This document shows, in pieces, positions 16,378 through 24,827 of a stretch of 64,000 bases of DNA; within the stretch, counting starts at the first letter, position 1, and each line of letters opens with the position of its first letter. The notes below the pieces were generated by a model, which was not told the origin of the DNA, ran no database searches, and worked only from the letters and a program-made list of their open reading frames with translations. Origin of the DNA: Streptomyces physcomitrii (GTDB taxonomy: Bacteria; Actinomycetota; Actinomycetes; Streptomycetales; Streptomycetaceae); contig NZ_JAAWWP010000025.1 of the NCBI RefSeq assembly GCF_012273655.1, forward strand, positions 28,684 through 92,683, in the 5' to 3' direction. The translations under genes and the position numbers were made by a program.

Positions 16378-17388
16378 TTGTCCCTCCGCCCCACCGCTCG
16401 CCCCGCCGACCCGGCCGCGCCCGTACCCGGGCAGCCGCAGGCACCCGCTCCCCCGGCCGCGCCCCCGGTGGCCGTCACCTCCCTGACCGTGCTCACCGAG
16501 GCGGAGGGCACCGCGCCCGGCGCCGCCCGCCGACTCGCCTGGCTGGCCTCGGACCCGGACTCCGTCCCGCTCGGCTCGGCCTTCCTGCGGCTGCTGTGCG
16601 CGCGGGGCCAGGAGCATCTCGCCGAGATCGAGGTCACCGTCCACCCGGCGCACCGCCGCCAGGGCGTGGGGCGGCGCCTGCTCACCGCCGCCCTGGACTC
16701 GGCCCGGGAGCAGGAGCGCCGGAGCGTGCTGGCGCAGGTGCCGTGCGACTCGGCGGCCGCGGCCTTCCTCGCCCGGTCGGGCTTCGGTCCCGCGCTGCGC
16801 CTCGGCTTCACCCGGCTCGCGCGCCGCGGGCTCGACCTCGCCACCGTGCGGGCGCTGACCGAAGTCCCGCACCCGGGCTACCGGTTGGTGCACTGGGCGG
16901 GCCACGTACCCGAGCATCTGCTCGCGGCCTTCGTCGCCTCCCGCCGCGCCATGGACGACATGCCGATGGAGGACGCCGACCACGGCCCGATGGTGTGGGA
17001 CGCCGCCCGGGTCGCCGCCGCCACCGGCGCCGTCGCCCGCCGCGGCGACCGCCTGCACACGGTCGCGGTGGCCGACGAGGCGGACGGCTCCCTGGTCGGC
17101 TTCACCGAACTCGTCGTCCCCGGTACGGGCACCGGCGACGCCCAGCACTACGGCACCGGCGTGCTGCCCGAGCACCGCGGCCGGGGCCTCGCCCTCTGGC
17201 TCAAGGCCGAGTCGGTCCGCCTGGCCTGCGAGCAGTACCCGGACCTGGACGGCTTCCTCACCGACACCGCCCTGAGCAACCTCCCGATGCGCGCCGTCAA
17301 CGACCGCCTCGGCTACCGGCCCACACACCAGGAAGTCCTGTACCAGTACGACTTGGGGCGGGGGGCCCGCGAGGACCCGCTCCCCTGA
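16378..17388 (+). CDS. Tandem GNAT N-acetyltransferase
   Basis: This 336-aa cytoplasmic protein has two GNAT folds, as in mycothiol synthase-like proteins. TTG start at 16378 follows ACGGAGA with a 7-base gap. The first 35 residues are Pro/Ala-rich. Domain 1 (about 40-150) has the acetyl-CoA pyrophosphate loop HRRQGVGRRLL. Domain 2 (about 165-330) has a similar loop, EHRGRGLALWLKAE, then the C-terminal strand GYRPTHQEVLYQYDL. The arrangement resembles MshD, but the genomic context has no mycothiol genes, so the substrate is unassigned. Confidence 0.87.
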   Translation: MSLRPTARPADPAAPVPGQPQAPAPPAAPPVAVTSLTVLTEAEGTAPGAARRLAWLASDPDSVPLGSAFLRLLCARGQEHLAEIEVTVHPAHRRQGVGRRLLTAALDSAREQERRSVLAQVPCDSAAAAFLARSGFGPALRLGFTRLARRGLDLATVRALTEVPHPGYRLVHWAGHVPEHLLAAFVASRRAMDDMPMEDADHGPMVWDAARVAAATGAVARRGDRLHTVAVADEADGSLVGFTELVVPGTGTGDAQHYGTGVLPEHRGRGLALWLKAESVRLACEQYPDLDGFLTDTALSNLPMRAVNDRLGYRPTHQEVLYQYDLGRGAREDPLP

Positions 17389-17480
17389 CCGATGTCAGGG
17401 CCCGTCCCCGCCCTTCGTCCTCTCCCCTTCTCCTCTCTCCCCTTCTCCCCTCTCCCCCGGCGCTTCCTGGCGTCGAGGGC

Positions 17481-17660
17481 ATGGCGAAAAGCTCAACCAC
17501 GGCGATGAGGCCGCCGAAGAAGACGAAACAGGCCGAGAAGAAGCAGCAGGCCGAGAAGAAGACGCAGCAGAGGGTGGGCACGCGGCCGGCCACGGCAGAG
17601 ACACCCCCGCGCACGCCCCCACCCGCACCCGCACCCGCACCCAGAAAAAGAGGAACGTGA
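17481..17660 (+). CDS. Possible small Lys/Gln/Pro-rich protein coupled to the PAP2 gene
   Basis: This 59-codon frame starts at ATG 17481 with GAGGG just upstream. It encodes a very basic N-half (KKTKQAEKKQQAEKK) and a Pro/Ala-rich C-half with alternating PA residues. Its TGA overlaps the GTG start of the PAP2 gene by four bases (GTGA), the typical coupling signature. No family is recognised. Against it: the ribosome binding site is close to the ATG and low-complexity frames arise easily in such sequence. Confidence 0.4.
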   Translation: MAKSSTTAMRPPKKTKQAEKKQQAEKKTQQRVGTRPATAETPPRTPPPAPAPAPRKRGT

Positions 17661-18559
17661 CAACCGGCGACATGGCCAGGACGAGGCAGGCGGACTCCCC
17701 CGCACAGACGGGAACGGAGGAGGTGGCCCACCAGCCGCCCGCGCAGACGGGAACGGAGGCGGGGCACCACCGGTCACCCGCGCAGACGGGAACGGAGGCG
17801 TCACCCCACCGGTCGCCCGGGACGCGGACCCCTCGGCCGGGCCCCGCGGCCCGGCTGCTGACCTCCCTCGCCGCGCTGCTCGGCGCCGCGGCCGTCGTGG
17901 GCCTGCTGGCTCCCGGGGGCCTCGGTACCCCGCGGGCGGTGCGCGTGACGGACGGCTGGTCCGCGGAGCTCTACCGGGACGCGGTGCGGGCGACGGAGGG
18001 CGTGCCGTCCTGGGCGGGTACCGCGCTGGAGGCCTCCTCCCCCGGCCTCCTGCTCCTGCTCGGACTGCTGCTCGCGCTGACCGGCTGGTCGGGACTGCGC
18101 CGCCGGGACGCCGCGGCGCTCGCCGGGGCACTGCTCGCGGTGGGCGGCACGCTGGCCGCGTACGCGCTGAGCGAGGCCGTGAAGGTCGTCGTCGACGAGG
18201 AGCGCCCCTGCCGCGCGACCGGGGTCACCGACACCCTCGGCGCCTGCCCGCCGCCGGGTGACTGGTCCTTCACCAGCAACCACACGACCCTGGCCTTCGG
18301 CCTCGCCACCGGTCTCGTCCTGCTGCGCCCCCGCCTCGCGGCCCTCGCCCTGCCCCTCGCCCTCGCGGAGGCACTGAGCCGCGTCCTGCTCGGCGCCCAC
18401 TACCCGCACGACGTGGTCGCCGGGGCGGCCCTCGGCTCCGGCATCACCGCGGCGACGGTCCTTCTACTGCTGCCGCCCGCGACCGCACTGCTGCGCCGGC
18501 GCCCCGCCACCGGGCGGGCCGAGGGCGCCTCGCTGAGGGTCGACTCCCCTGCTGCTTGA
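17657..18559 (+). CDS. PAP2-superfamily membrane phosphatase
   Basis: This 300-aa membrane protein is of the type-2 phosphatidic acid phosphatase superfamily, which dephosphorylates lipid phosphates such as undecaprenyl or phosphatidylglycerol phosphates. The three phosphatase motifs are present: KVVVDEERP (motif 1), TSNHTT in place of the usual PSGH (motif 2), and SRVLLGAHYPHDV (motif 3, catalytic His). About five or six hydrophobic segments lie between residue 65 and 285. GTG start at 17657 has GAGG close upstream. The 50-residue N-terminal tail contains three copies of a 13-aa repeat beginning PAQTGTE. Lipid substrate unknown. Confidence 0.88.
   Translation: MTTGDMARTRQADSPAQTGTEEVAHQPPAQTGTEAGHHRSPAQTGTEASPHRSPGTRTPRPGPAARLLTSLAALLGAAAVVGLLAPGGLGTPRAVRVTDGWSAELYRDAVRATEGVPSWAGTALEASSPGLLLLLGLLLALTGWSGLRRRDAAALAGALLAVGGTLAAYALSEAVKVVVDEERPCRATGVTDTLGACPPPGDWSFTSNHTTLAFGLATGLVLLRPRLAALALPLALAEALSRVLLGAHYPHDVVAGAALGSGITAATVLLLLPPATALLRRRPATGRAEGASLRVDSPAA
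17699..17815 (+). repeat. Three 39-bp tandem repeats inside the PAP2 gene
   Basis: The core CAGACGGGAACGGAGG recurs at 17705, 17744 and 17783, exactly 39 bases apart. In frame it gives the 13-aa units PAQTGTEEVAHQP, PAQTGTEAGHHRS and PAQTGTEASPHRS. Copy number may vary between strains. Confidence 0.85.
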
Positions 18560-18599
18560 GGGAGTTGGGCGGGGGACGCACGTACGGGAGGGGGCAGAA

Positions 18600-18728
18600 A
18601 ATCTGGACGCGGGCCCCGCCGTCCACGCGCACAACTGGACGGAGACCTACGCCTATGACGCCGCCGGCAACCAGACCTTCGCCCACCGGCCGGACAGCCA
18701 CCCCGGCGGCGAGGCCCGCGGCCCCATT
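18600..18728 (+). pseudogene. Relic of a YD-repeat (Rhs-type) polymorphic toxin gene
   Basis: Reading from 18600, the frame gives NWTETYAYDAAGNQT, a classic YD/Rhs repeat unit, followed by FAHRPDSHPGGEARG. There is no start codon and no upstream repeat array; the frame then runs into unrelated lower-GC sequence. I take it as a decayed fragment of a large cell-surface toxin gene, consistent with the immunity-gene relic 300 bases downstream. The fragment is short, so the assignment rests on the YD motif alone. Confidence 0.6.
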
Positions 18729-19050
18729 GAGACCTGCCCTGGCCGTCACATGGAGCATCACAAATTTCATCGCAAAGTGGGTGCTGTGGGCCGACTCCCG
18801 GGAGACGCACATGGCAGCCGGGCACCTAGGAATCGGAACACATCCGAGCTCAGATCTGCCACGCAGGGAAAACCTACCCGTCTGTATACGTGACCTGGCC
18901 CAGCACGATGCCCCGTAGTGGATTCGGTGCGCACCAGCGGCAGCAGGAGTTCCGTGACCACGGCACTCTCGGGGGGGCAGCCCAGTAGAAGGCGGCGTGC
19001 GTGACCAAGGCCCCTCACACTCAACGTATGGCCTTCGGGGAAGAGCGACT
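18729..19050. other. Lower-GC stretch with no supported gene
   Basis: The base composition drops compared with flanking genes and no frame has coding bias. It probably once held the C-terminal toxin part between the YD-repeat relic and the immunity gene, but I recognise no toxin domain in any frame. Confidence 0.45.
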
Positions 19051-19448
19051 ATGTCTTGGTTGAATCATGTGACCAATCCTGCAGGTCTGGAAAATATCTA
19101 CACCGAAGGAACCCCTCCCTCTCAGGCGTTTCACTGCACGAAGTAAGACTGGTTCGCGACGGACCATCTCTCATTCTCCGATTCGACCTAAAAAGACCTC
19201 CTCAGAATCCACCCACAAAATGGATCACAAAGGAATTCAACACAGTGCAATTGGAAATTACACTTGGGGGGATTCACGAGGTGCGACTCGACGGCTTCGC
19301 GACGACAACAAGGGCAGACATCTCCCTCACGAAGCCAGATCTGGTGACTCTCAAAGTGAATTCCGAGGGCGTCAAAATCAGCGCCACTGCAGATACAGCC
19401 TTCTTGTCCAAGGTTTCAGCGTACCGCAACGGAAATGAGACACACTGA
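19051..19448 (+). pseudogene. Frameshifted Imm50-family immunity protein
   Basis: From the ATG at 19051 (after GGGGAAGAG) the frame reads MSWLNHVTNPAGLENIYTEG, the expected N-terminus of Imm50-type immunity proteins, then runs to an early stop after CTK. The rest of the same protein continues in the -1 frame: SLSGVSLHEVRLVRDGPSL, RFDL, NTVQLEITLGG, VSAYRNGNETH. A single missing base near 19111-19122 (ACCCCTCCCTCT) restores one reading frame of about 133 aa. Imm50 proteins neutralise toxins of polymorphic toxin systems. The frameshift could be real decay or a base-call error. Codon use is clearly lower in GC than the neighbours, a sign of transfer. Confidence 0.75.
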
Positions 19449-19896
19449 ACGGATCCGAAAGTCGAGCATCTTGTTCGGGAAGAAGCCTTCGGCATCGAAG
19501 ATTTCACAGCCACCGAATTGTGCGCCCGCACAATCGACCTGGTAACCCTGGAAAGCAGCGCTCAGCGCAGCAAGTGAGCTGTGAACAAGAGCCGGTCGGT
19601 CGAGATTTCCGTCGGAGCGACTCATCGGAGCGACCCACTCGTCCGGCGTGAGACTCCAGTTGGAGGACCGCGACGCTGCCGCAGCAGCCCGAGGCGAACT
19701 CGGCGCGAGATGCGAGGCACACCGTGAGTGCGTCGACCCACGGCCCGGCCTCCCGCCCCGTCGCCGATGCCGAGAGCCCCAGCACGCCCGGGGGCGCACG
19801 CCCCCACCGCACCCCACCCCCACCCCCACCCCCACCCCCACCCGGTGAATATGCCATACGCCCTCCCCACCCCTCCCCCTTCGTCACAATGGGGTC
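19449..19896. other. Gap: possible gene remnants, C-rich microsatellite
   Basis: No intact gene is supported. On the minus strand, 19445-19660 encodes an open stretch including DRPALVHSSLAALSAAF, vaguely like the C-terminal part of SUKH-type immunity proteins, but without a start or full domain. At about 19802-19847 there is a (CCCCCA)n tract, followed by the promoter and start region of the DUF5954 gene. Confidence 0.4.
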
Positions 19897-20916
19897 ATGG
19901 TCGATGACTGGAAGCGACAACTGGACGCCCTCCACGCCGGGTTGAGGGAGCGGGACCACCCGGCGGAGCTGGTGGTGGAGACCGAGGCGATGGAGGCGTC
20001 CGAGCGGTATCCGGGAGTGACGCTGCGCGGGCCGGTCTTCGGGGTGGCTGTGCGGGATCCGGCGCGAGGGCCCGAGTGGCGGGTGCTGAAGTCGGTGACG
20101 GACGGGACGCCGCAGCAGGCACGGGACGCGCTCCAGTCGTACCTGTGGTTCCGGGCCAAAGACGACACCGAGGACCGTACGGAGCGCCGGGCGCTGCTGG
20201 CCGCGGTCTCGGTGCTGGAGCGCGAGCCCGTGGACGAGGTGGAGGTCCTCGGCGCGCGCTACCGGGTGATCCGCGGCGACGAGTTCGCACGCGGGGGCGT
20301 GAGCGGCCTCGAACCGCCCCGGGCCACGGATCCGGAACCGCTGAAGCGGGTCTGGGAGCACCACCCCTATGTCCCGCCGGACCCGGAGGGCTTCGTACTG
20401 GAGCCCGGCCACGGCGAGACCAGCCTCTCCGCCGGGGCGCTGCGGCTGGGGCTGCGCGAGTTCGCGTACACGGATTTCGGGTTCCCCTCGCAGGTGTGCC
20501 GGGAGTCCGAGGCGTCGGTGCGGAGTCATCCGGAGATCGTCCTGCTGCCGGTGGCCTTCGGGGTGATCGAGAAGAACGGGCCCGGCTGGACTCCGCACGG
20601 CGTGCTGATGCCGACCCCGCACGACGCCCGGCTGCTGCTGTACGACGGCCTGCGGGAGTTCTGGGCGAAGATCTACCGTCTCGACGCGAGGGTCACGGCC
20701 CGGTACGCGGCGGCGGCCGAGGAGTTCCGGGCGGCGGAGCGGGCGAACGAGGCGCGGGTCGGCAGAGAGGTCTACCGGATCTGCCGGGTGGAACGCCTGG
20801 TCCGCGTCGGCGGGGACGGGCCCGAACCACCGCGCGCCTCGGACGTCGAGACCAGTGAGCCGATGGCCCTGCACCCGAAGATGGACGAGGACGGGACGAT
20901 CCACTTCGGCTCCTGA
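19897..20916 (+). CDS. DUF5954 family protein
   Basis: This 339-aa soluble protein starts at ATG 19897. The sequence (MVDDWKRQLDALHAGLRERD, YPGVTLRGPVFGVAVRDP, QQARDALQSYLWFRAKDD, PEWRVLKSVTDGTPQ) fits the Streptomyces-specific DUF5954 family as I know it. Members are of unknown function, often multi-copy and close to developmental or secretion loci. A helical stretch near residues 255-295 (RYAAAAEEFRAAERANEAR) could form a coiled coil. No signal peptide. The GC content returns to chromosomal average here. Confidence 0.82.
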   Translation: MVDDWKRQLDALHAGLRERDHPAELVVETEAMEASERYPGVTLRGPVFGVAVRDPARGPEWRVLKSVTDGTPQQARDALQSYLWFRAKDDTEDRTERRALLAAVSVLEREPVDEVEVLGARYRVIRGDEFARGGVSGLEPPRATDPEPLKRVWEHHPYVPPDPEGFVLEPGHGETSLSAGALRLGLREFAYTDFGFPSQVCRESEASVRSHPEIVLLPVAFGVIEKNGPGWTPHGVLMPTPHDARLLLYDGLREFWAKIYRLDARVTARYAAAAEEFRAAERANEARVGREVYRICRVERLVRVGGDGPEPPRASDVETSEPMALHPKMDEDGTIHFGS

Positions 20917-21057
20917 TCCCGCACTTCATTCCCCATCACCGTCCGTTAATCGGACGCACATTTCATAAATCGGGGCTCCCGCCGTCCCCTTCGTCTCCGC
21001 CCCCCGCTACCGTGGGCCGCACGAGTACCCAGCGCACGGAGAGCGAGGCACCGACCG

Positions 21058-22305
21058 ATGCCCGAGCAGCAGTCCGCGGACAGCCCGTTCGATCTGGCCG
21101 AGGGGCATCCCTTCGGGCCGCACAATCTTCCGTACGGCGTGTTCTCCCCCGGCGGTTCCGGTGAGCGCCGGGTCGGGGTGCGGCTCGGGGAGTTCGTGCT
21201 CGACGCGGGGGCGGTGGCGGGGGTGCTGGGGTCGCCGCACGCCGGTGTGCTCTCGCAGGCGACGCTCAACCCGCTGATGGCGGCGGGCCGCGGGGTCTGG
21301 AGCGAGGTGCGGCGGCAGCTGACCGCCTGGGTGACCGAGTCCGCGTACCGCGAGACGGCGGCCGCGTACTTCCACCCGCTGGCCGAGGTGGCCCTGCACC
21401 TGCCGTTCGAGGTGGCGGACTACGTCGACTTCTACGCCTCGGAGAACCACGCGCGGAACCTCGGCCGCCTGTTCCGGCCGGATGCCGAGGACTCGCTGAT
21501 GCCCAACTGGAAGCATCTGCCGGTGGGTTACCACGGCAGGGCGGGGACCGTCGTGGTCTCGGGTACGGAGGTCGTACGGCCCTCGGGGCAGCGCAAGACG
21601 CCGGCCGATCCGGTGCCGGTGTTCGGGGCCTCGGTGCGGCTCGACATCGAGACGGAGGTCGGCTTCGTGGTCGGCGTGCCGACGGAGATCGGGCAGCCGG
21701 TCGCGCTGGCGGACTTCCGGGAGCACGTCTTCGGGCTGACCCTGCTCAACGACTGGTCGGCGCGGGACATCCAGGCCTGGGAGTACGTGCCGCTCGGCCC
21801 GCACCTCGGGAAGTCCTTCGCGACCTCGGTCTCGGCGTGGATCACCCCGCTGGAGGCCCTGGACGCCGCGCGGATCGCGCCGCCCGCCCGCACCCACGAG
21901 CTGCTCCCCTACCTCGACGACACCCTGGAGGAGCTGCGCGGCGAGCCCGGCGGCTACGACCTGCGGATCACTGTGGAGCTGAACGGCCAGGTGATCTCCG
22001 AGCCGCCCTTCTCCACCATGTACTGGACCGCCGCCCAGCAGCTCGCCCATATGACGGTGAACGGCGCCTCGCTGCGCACCGGGGACCTCTACGGCTCCGG
22101 CACCGTCAGCGGCGGGACCGAGGGCGAGCGCGGCTCCCTCCTCGAACTCAGCTGGGGCGGCAAGAACCCCCTCGAACTCCCCGACGGCAAGCGCACCTTC
22201 CTGGAGGACGGCGACGAGGTCACCATGACCGCCTGGGCCCCGGGGCCGGGCGGCACCCGGGTCGCCCTCGGCGAGGTACGGGGGCGGATCGCGGCGGCGC
22301 GGTAG
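21058..22305 (+). CDS. fahA: Fumarylacetoacetase
   Basis: This 415-aa enzyme performs the last step of tyrosine/homogentisate breakdown, splitting 4-fumarylacetoacetate into fumarate and acetoacetate. It has the two-domain FAH layout: an N-terminal SH3-like part (1-110) with FGPHNLPYGVF, then the catalytic fold. The metal and catalytic residues are in YVDFYASENHARNLG, PVGYHGRAG, DIETEVGFVVG, LLNDWSARDIQAWEYVPLGP and GSGTVSGGT. Length matches the family. No homogentisate dioxygenase is adjacent. It ends convergent with the SDR gene 28 bases away. Confidence 0.95.
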   Translation: MPEQQSADSPFDLAEGHPFGPHNLPYGVFSPGGSGERRVGVRLGEFVLDAGAVAGVLGSPHAGVLSQATLNPLMAAGRGVWSEVRRQLTAWVTESAYRETAAAYFHPLAEVALHLPFEVADYVDFYASENHARNLGRLFRPDAEDSLMPNWKHLPVGYHGRAGTVVVSGTEVVRPSGQRKTPADPVPVFGASVRLDIETEVGFVVGVPTEIGQPVALADFREHVFGLTLLNDWSARDIQAWEYVPLGPHLGKSFATSVSAWITPLEALDAARIAPPARTHELLPYLDDTLEELRGEPGGYDLRITVELNGQVISEPPFSTMYWTAAQQLAHMTVNGASLRTGDLYGSGTVSGGTEGERGSLLELSWGGKNPLELPDGKRTFLEDGDEVTMTAWAPGPGGTRVALGEVRGRIAAAR

Positions 22306-22333
22306 CGCCGGCGGGGGCGGACCTGGACCGCCC

Positions 22334-23074
22334 TCACCGCCCCCCGGCCACCCGTACCACCGTCCCCGTCGCGTAGGAGGCGTCCTCGGAGAGGAGCCAG
22401 GCGACGGCGGCGGCGATCTCCTCGGGTTCGCCGGGGCGGCGCAGCGGGGTGTCGCGGGCGACCCGGGCGGGGCGGTCGGCGTCGCCCATCTCGGCGTGGA
22501 TGCCGGTGTTGACGACACCGGGGGCGACGGCGTTGACGCGGATGCCCTCGGGGCCGAGTTCCTTGGCGAGGCCGAGGGTGAGGGTGTCGACGGCGGCCTT
22601 GGCGGCGGCGTAGTGGACGTACTCGCCGGGGCTGCCGAGGGTGGCCGCGGCGGAGGAGATGTTGACGATGGCACCGCCGCCGTTCGCGGTCATGTCCTGG
22701 GCGGCGCGGCGGCAACTGAGCAGTGTGCCGAGGATGTTGACGTCGAGGACGCGCCGCAGACCGGCGGTCTCGGCCTTGGCGAGCGGGCCGAGCGGGCCGG
22801 TGACCCCGGCGTTGTTCACCAGGCCGGTGACCGGGCCGAGTTCGGCGGCCGCCCGGTCGAACAGCCGCTCCACTTCCGCCTCTTCGGCGACATCCACCCG
22901 GACGGGCAGGCAGCGCACGCCGGCCGCCCGTACCGCCGCGGCCGTCTCCTCGGCGGCCCAGCCGTCGGTGCGGTAGCCGAGGACCAGATCGTGGCCCTCG
23001 GCGGCCAGGCGGACGCAGACGGCGGCACCGATTCCGCGGCTGCCGCCGGTGACGATGGTGACCGGACGTGGCAC
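22334..23074 (-). CDS. SDR-family oxidoreductase
   Basis: This 246-aa classical short-chain dehydrogenase/reductase uses NAD(P)H. GTG start at 23074 lies four bases after GGGAGG. The cofactor loop is TGGSRGIG at about 9-16; the basic Arg in it and the YRTDG segment hint at NADPH. NNAG is at about 88, the catalytic Ser lies in VNISSAAA, and the catalytic YxxxK is YAAAK. The C-terminal end is the usual SYATGTVVRVAGGR. It is close to FabG-type reductases but not in a fatty acid cluster; substrate unknown. Confidence 0.9.
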   Translation of the reverse strand: MPRPVTIVTGGSRGIGAAVCVRLAAEGHDLVLGYRTDGWAAEETAAAVRAAGVRCLPVRVDVAEEAEVERLFDRAAAELGPVTGLVNNAGVTGPLGPLAKAETAGLRRVLDVNILGTLLSCRRAAQDMTANGGGAIVNISSAAATLGSPGEYVHYAAAKAAVDTLTLGLAKELGPEGIRVNAVAPGVVNTGIHAEMGDADRPARVARDTPLRRPGEPEEIAAAVAWLLSEDASYATGTVVRVAGGR

Positions 23075-23534
23075 TGGACCTCCCGTGGGTGCGCGCGGCC
23101 GCACCGGGGCCGTACGCGGACGGCGGGCCGTCCGCGGGCGGGCGGACGCGGGGCGGTCGGCGGGAACAGTCGCGGGCCCGGGCGGGCCGCCCGCTCAGCG
23201 TCTCACTCCCCCGGGCCGCGCGGGTACGTCTTCCCGGCCGCCACCCGGGGGTTTCGGAAGGGCGCGCGGAGCTGCCGAGGCGGTACGCGCCCGTACGGGA
23301 CGAGCGTGCCGTACGGCGGGCGGACCTGCCGAGGAGGGGCGCGGCCGTAGGGGACGCGCGTCCGGCGGCCCGCGCCGCCTGGCGTCCACAGTGCGGACAC
23401 CGGGCGGCGCGGTACTGGCAGATCTTGCCGCGGCGGGCGGAAATGCGCAGGTCAGAGGCGGTCGGGCACGGGGCGGGGGTGGCGCAATACTGCGGCAACA
23501 CCCCGGGCGGGCGGGCCTGGCTAGGGTCCTTGGC
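23075..23534. other. Divergent intergenic region, SDR and GntR genes
   Basis: No gene is supported in these 460 bases; long open frames here are composition shadows. The segment repeats short GC motifs, for example CTGCCGAGG twice (near 23271 and 23325) and several CGTACGGGAC-like blocks, without a clear palindromic GntR operator. Confidence 0.45.
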
Positions 23535-24401
23535 ATGTCAGCCGAACGCATCCGCGAGCACGCCGGAGCCGGGGCGCGAACCGTCGCCGCGCACCGGCGG
23601 CGGCTGCGTGCGGACCGGGCCCGGCAACTCGCCGACCTGCTGCGCCGCCAGGTCCTGAGCGGCGGCTTCCCGGACGGGACGCTGCCGCACGAGGCGGCCC
23701 TCGCCGGGGACTACGGCGCCAGCCGCAACACGGTGCGCCAGGCGCTCGGGCTGCTGCGTGCCGAGGGGCTGGTCGAGCGGCTGCCCGGGGTGGGCACCGT
23801 GGTCGTGGCCGAGAAGTGCACCCACGGCCTGGAGCGGCTGCGCGGGCTCGGCGAGACGCTGCACGAACAGGGCAGGGTGACCAACGAGGTCCGCACCGTC
23901 CAGCCGGTCACCGCGCCCGCCCCGGTCGCCGAGCGGCTGGGTCTGCCCGCGGGCGCCGAGGTCCTGTACATCGAACGGCTGCGCAGCCTCGGCGGTGTCC
24001 CGCTCTCCCTCGACCTCACCTATCTGCCGCTCGACCTCGGCAGCGGGCTGCTCGGCGCCGACCTGGAGAACACCGATGTCTTCCGCCTCCTCGAGGCGCT
24101 GACCGGGCAGTCGCTCGGGCACGCCGAGATCACCCTGGAGGCGGTCACCGCGGACGCCCACTCGGCGGCCGTGCTCGGGGCGCCGCGCGGTGCGGCGGTG
24201 CTGATGCTCGAACGCCTCACCCATCTCGCCGACGGGCGGCCCGTGGACCTGGAGTTCATCCGCTTCCGGGGCGACCGCATCGCCATGAGCGGACTGCTGC
24301 ACCGGACCGCCGACACCCGCTCACAGACCCGGCCACGAACCCGGACCCGGACCGAGACCGAGCCCCCGGCCCAGCCGGGGACCCGGCCCCACACCCCCTA
24401 G
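23535..24401 (+). CDS. GntR-family regulator with UTRA domain (HutC type)
   Basis: This 288-aa ligand-responsive transcription factor starts at ATG 23535. Residues about 25-95 are the winged helix (LADLLRRQVLSGGFPDGTLP, ASRNTVRQALGLLRAEGLVERLPGVGTVVV). Residues about 100-255 are the UTRA effector-binding domain (TNEVRTVQPVTAP, YIERLRSLGGVPLSLDLTYLP, VFRLLEALTG, DLEFIRFRGDRIAM). The last 35 residues are Thr/Arg/Pro-rich and probably disordered. It heads a co-directional module of ferredoxin, ABC importer and flavoprotein genes, and is the obvious candidate to sense the imported compound. This link is inferred from position. Confidence 0.9.
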   Translation: MSAERIREHAGAGARTVAAHRRRLRADRARQLADLLRRQVLSGGFPDGTLPHEAALAGDYGASRNTVRQALGLLRAEGLVERLPGVGTVVVAEKCTHGLERLRGLGETLHEQGRVTNEVRTVQPVTAPAPVAERLGLPAGAEVLYIERLRSLGGVPLSLDLTYLPLDLGSGLLGADLENTDVFRLLEALTGQSLGHAEITLEAVTADAHSAAVLGAPRGAAVLMLERLTHLADGRPVDLEFIRFRGDRIAMSGLLHRTADTRSQTRPRTRTRTETEPPAQPGTRPHTP

Positions 24402-24586
24402 ACCCGAACCGGCTGCCGGACCCGAACCGGCCGCGCCCACCGCCACCGCGTTCCATGCCAACTCCGCACGCGTACAGCCCCGTTCCGCACGCCCTCGTTC
24501 CGTACGCCCGGCTCCCGCGCTCGTACGCCGGTCCCGCGCTCCCTTCCCGGAATTCCGCCCCTCCTCCCCTCCCCCTGGAGTCAGCC

Positions 24587-24814
24587 ATGCCCTTGGCACC
24601 CCAACGGGCCGATGTGCCCGTGACCATCGACGAGTCGAAGTGCATCGACGGCTGCACGCTGTGCGTGGACATGTGCCCCCTCGACTCCCTCGCCATCCAC
24701 GAGGAGAGCGGCAAGGCCTATATGCACGTGGACGAGTGCTGGTACTGCGGCCCGTGCGCGGCCCGCTGTCCCACCGGAGCCGTCACGGTCGACATGCCCT
24801 ATCTGCTCCGGTGA
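24587..24814 (+). CDS. Dicluster 4Fe-4S ferredoxin (AprB-like)
   Basis: This 75-aa small iron-sulfur protein has GGAG six bases before its ATG. The first cluster motif reads CIDGCTLCVDMCP, with three rather than two residues between the first two cysteines. The second is the regular CWYCGPCAARCP. The Trp between the clusters, in DECWYCG, and the ending GAVTVDMPYLLR recall the beta subunit of adenylylsulfate reductase and related electron-transfer partners of fumarate-reductase-type flavoproteins. It starts the operon that ends with such a flavoprotein at 28082, so it is probably its electron carrier or subunit. Assignment as AprB-like is inference from sequence style and context. Confidence 0.85.
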   Translation: MPLAPQRADVPVTIDESKCIDGCTLCVDMCPLDSLAIHEESGKAYMHVDECWYCGPCAARCPTGAVTVDMPYLLR

Positions 24815-24827
24815 GAGGCCCCCTGCC

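Noticed and set aside
18767..19024. 85-codon minus-strand frame in the toxin scar
   Set aside because: No family resemblance, no good start signal and no coding bias; kept only as part of the gap description.
19445..19660. Minus-strand SUKH-like fragment (DRPALVHSSLAALSAAF)
   Set aside because: Similarity is limited to a few residues and the frame lacks start and most of the domain; not strong enough for a pseudogene call.
19802..19847. C-rich hexamer tract as a possible CRISPR or iteron array
   Set aside because: It is a simple (CCCCCA)n microsatellite without spacers.
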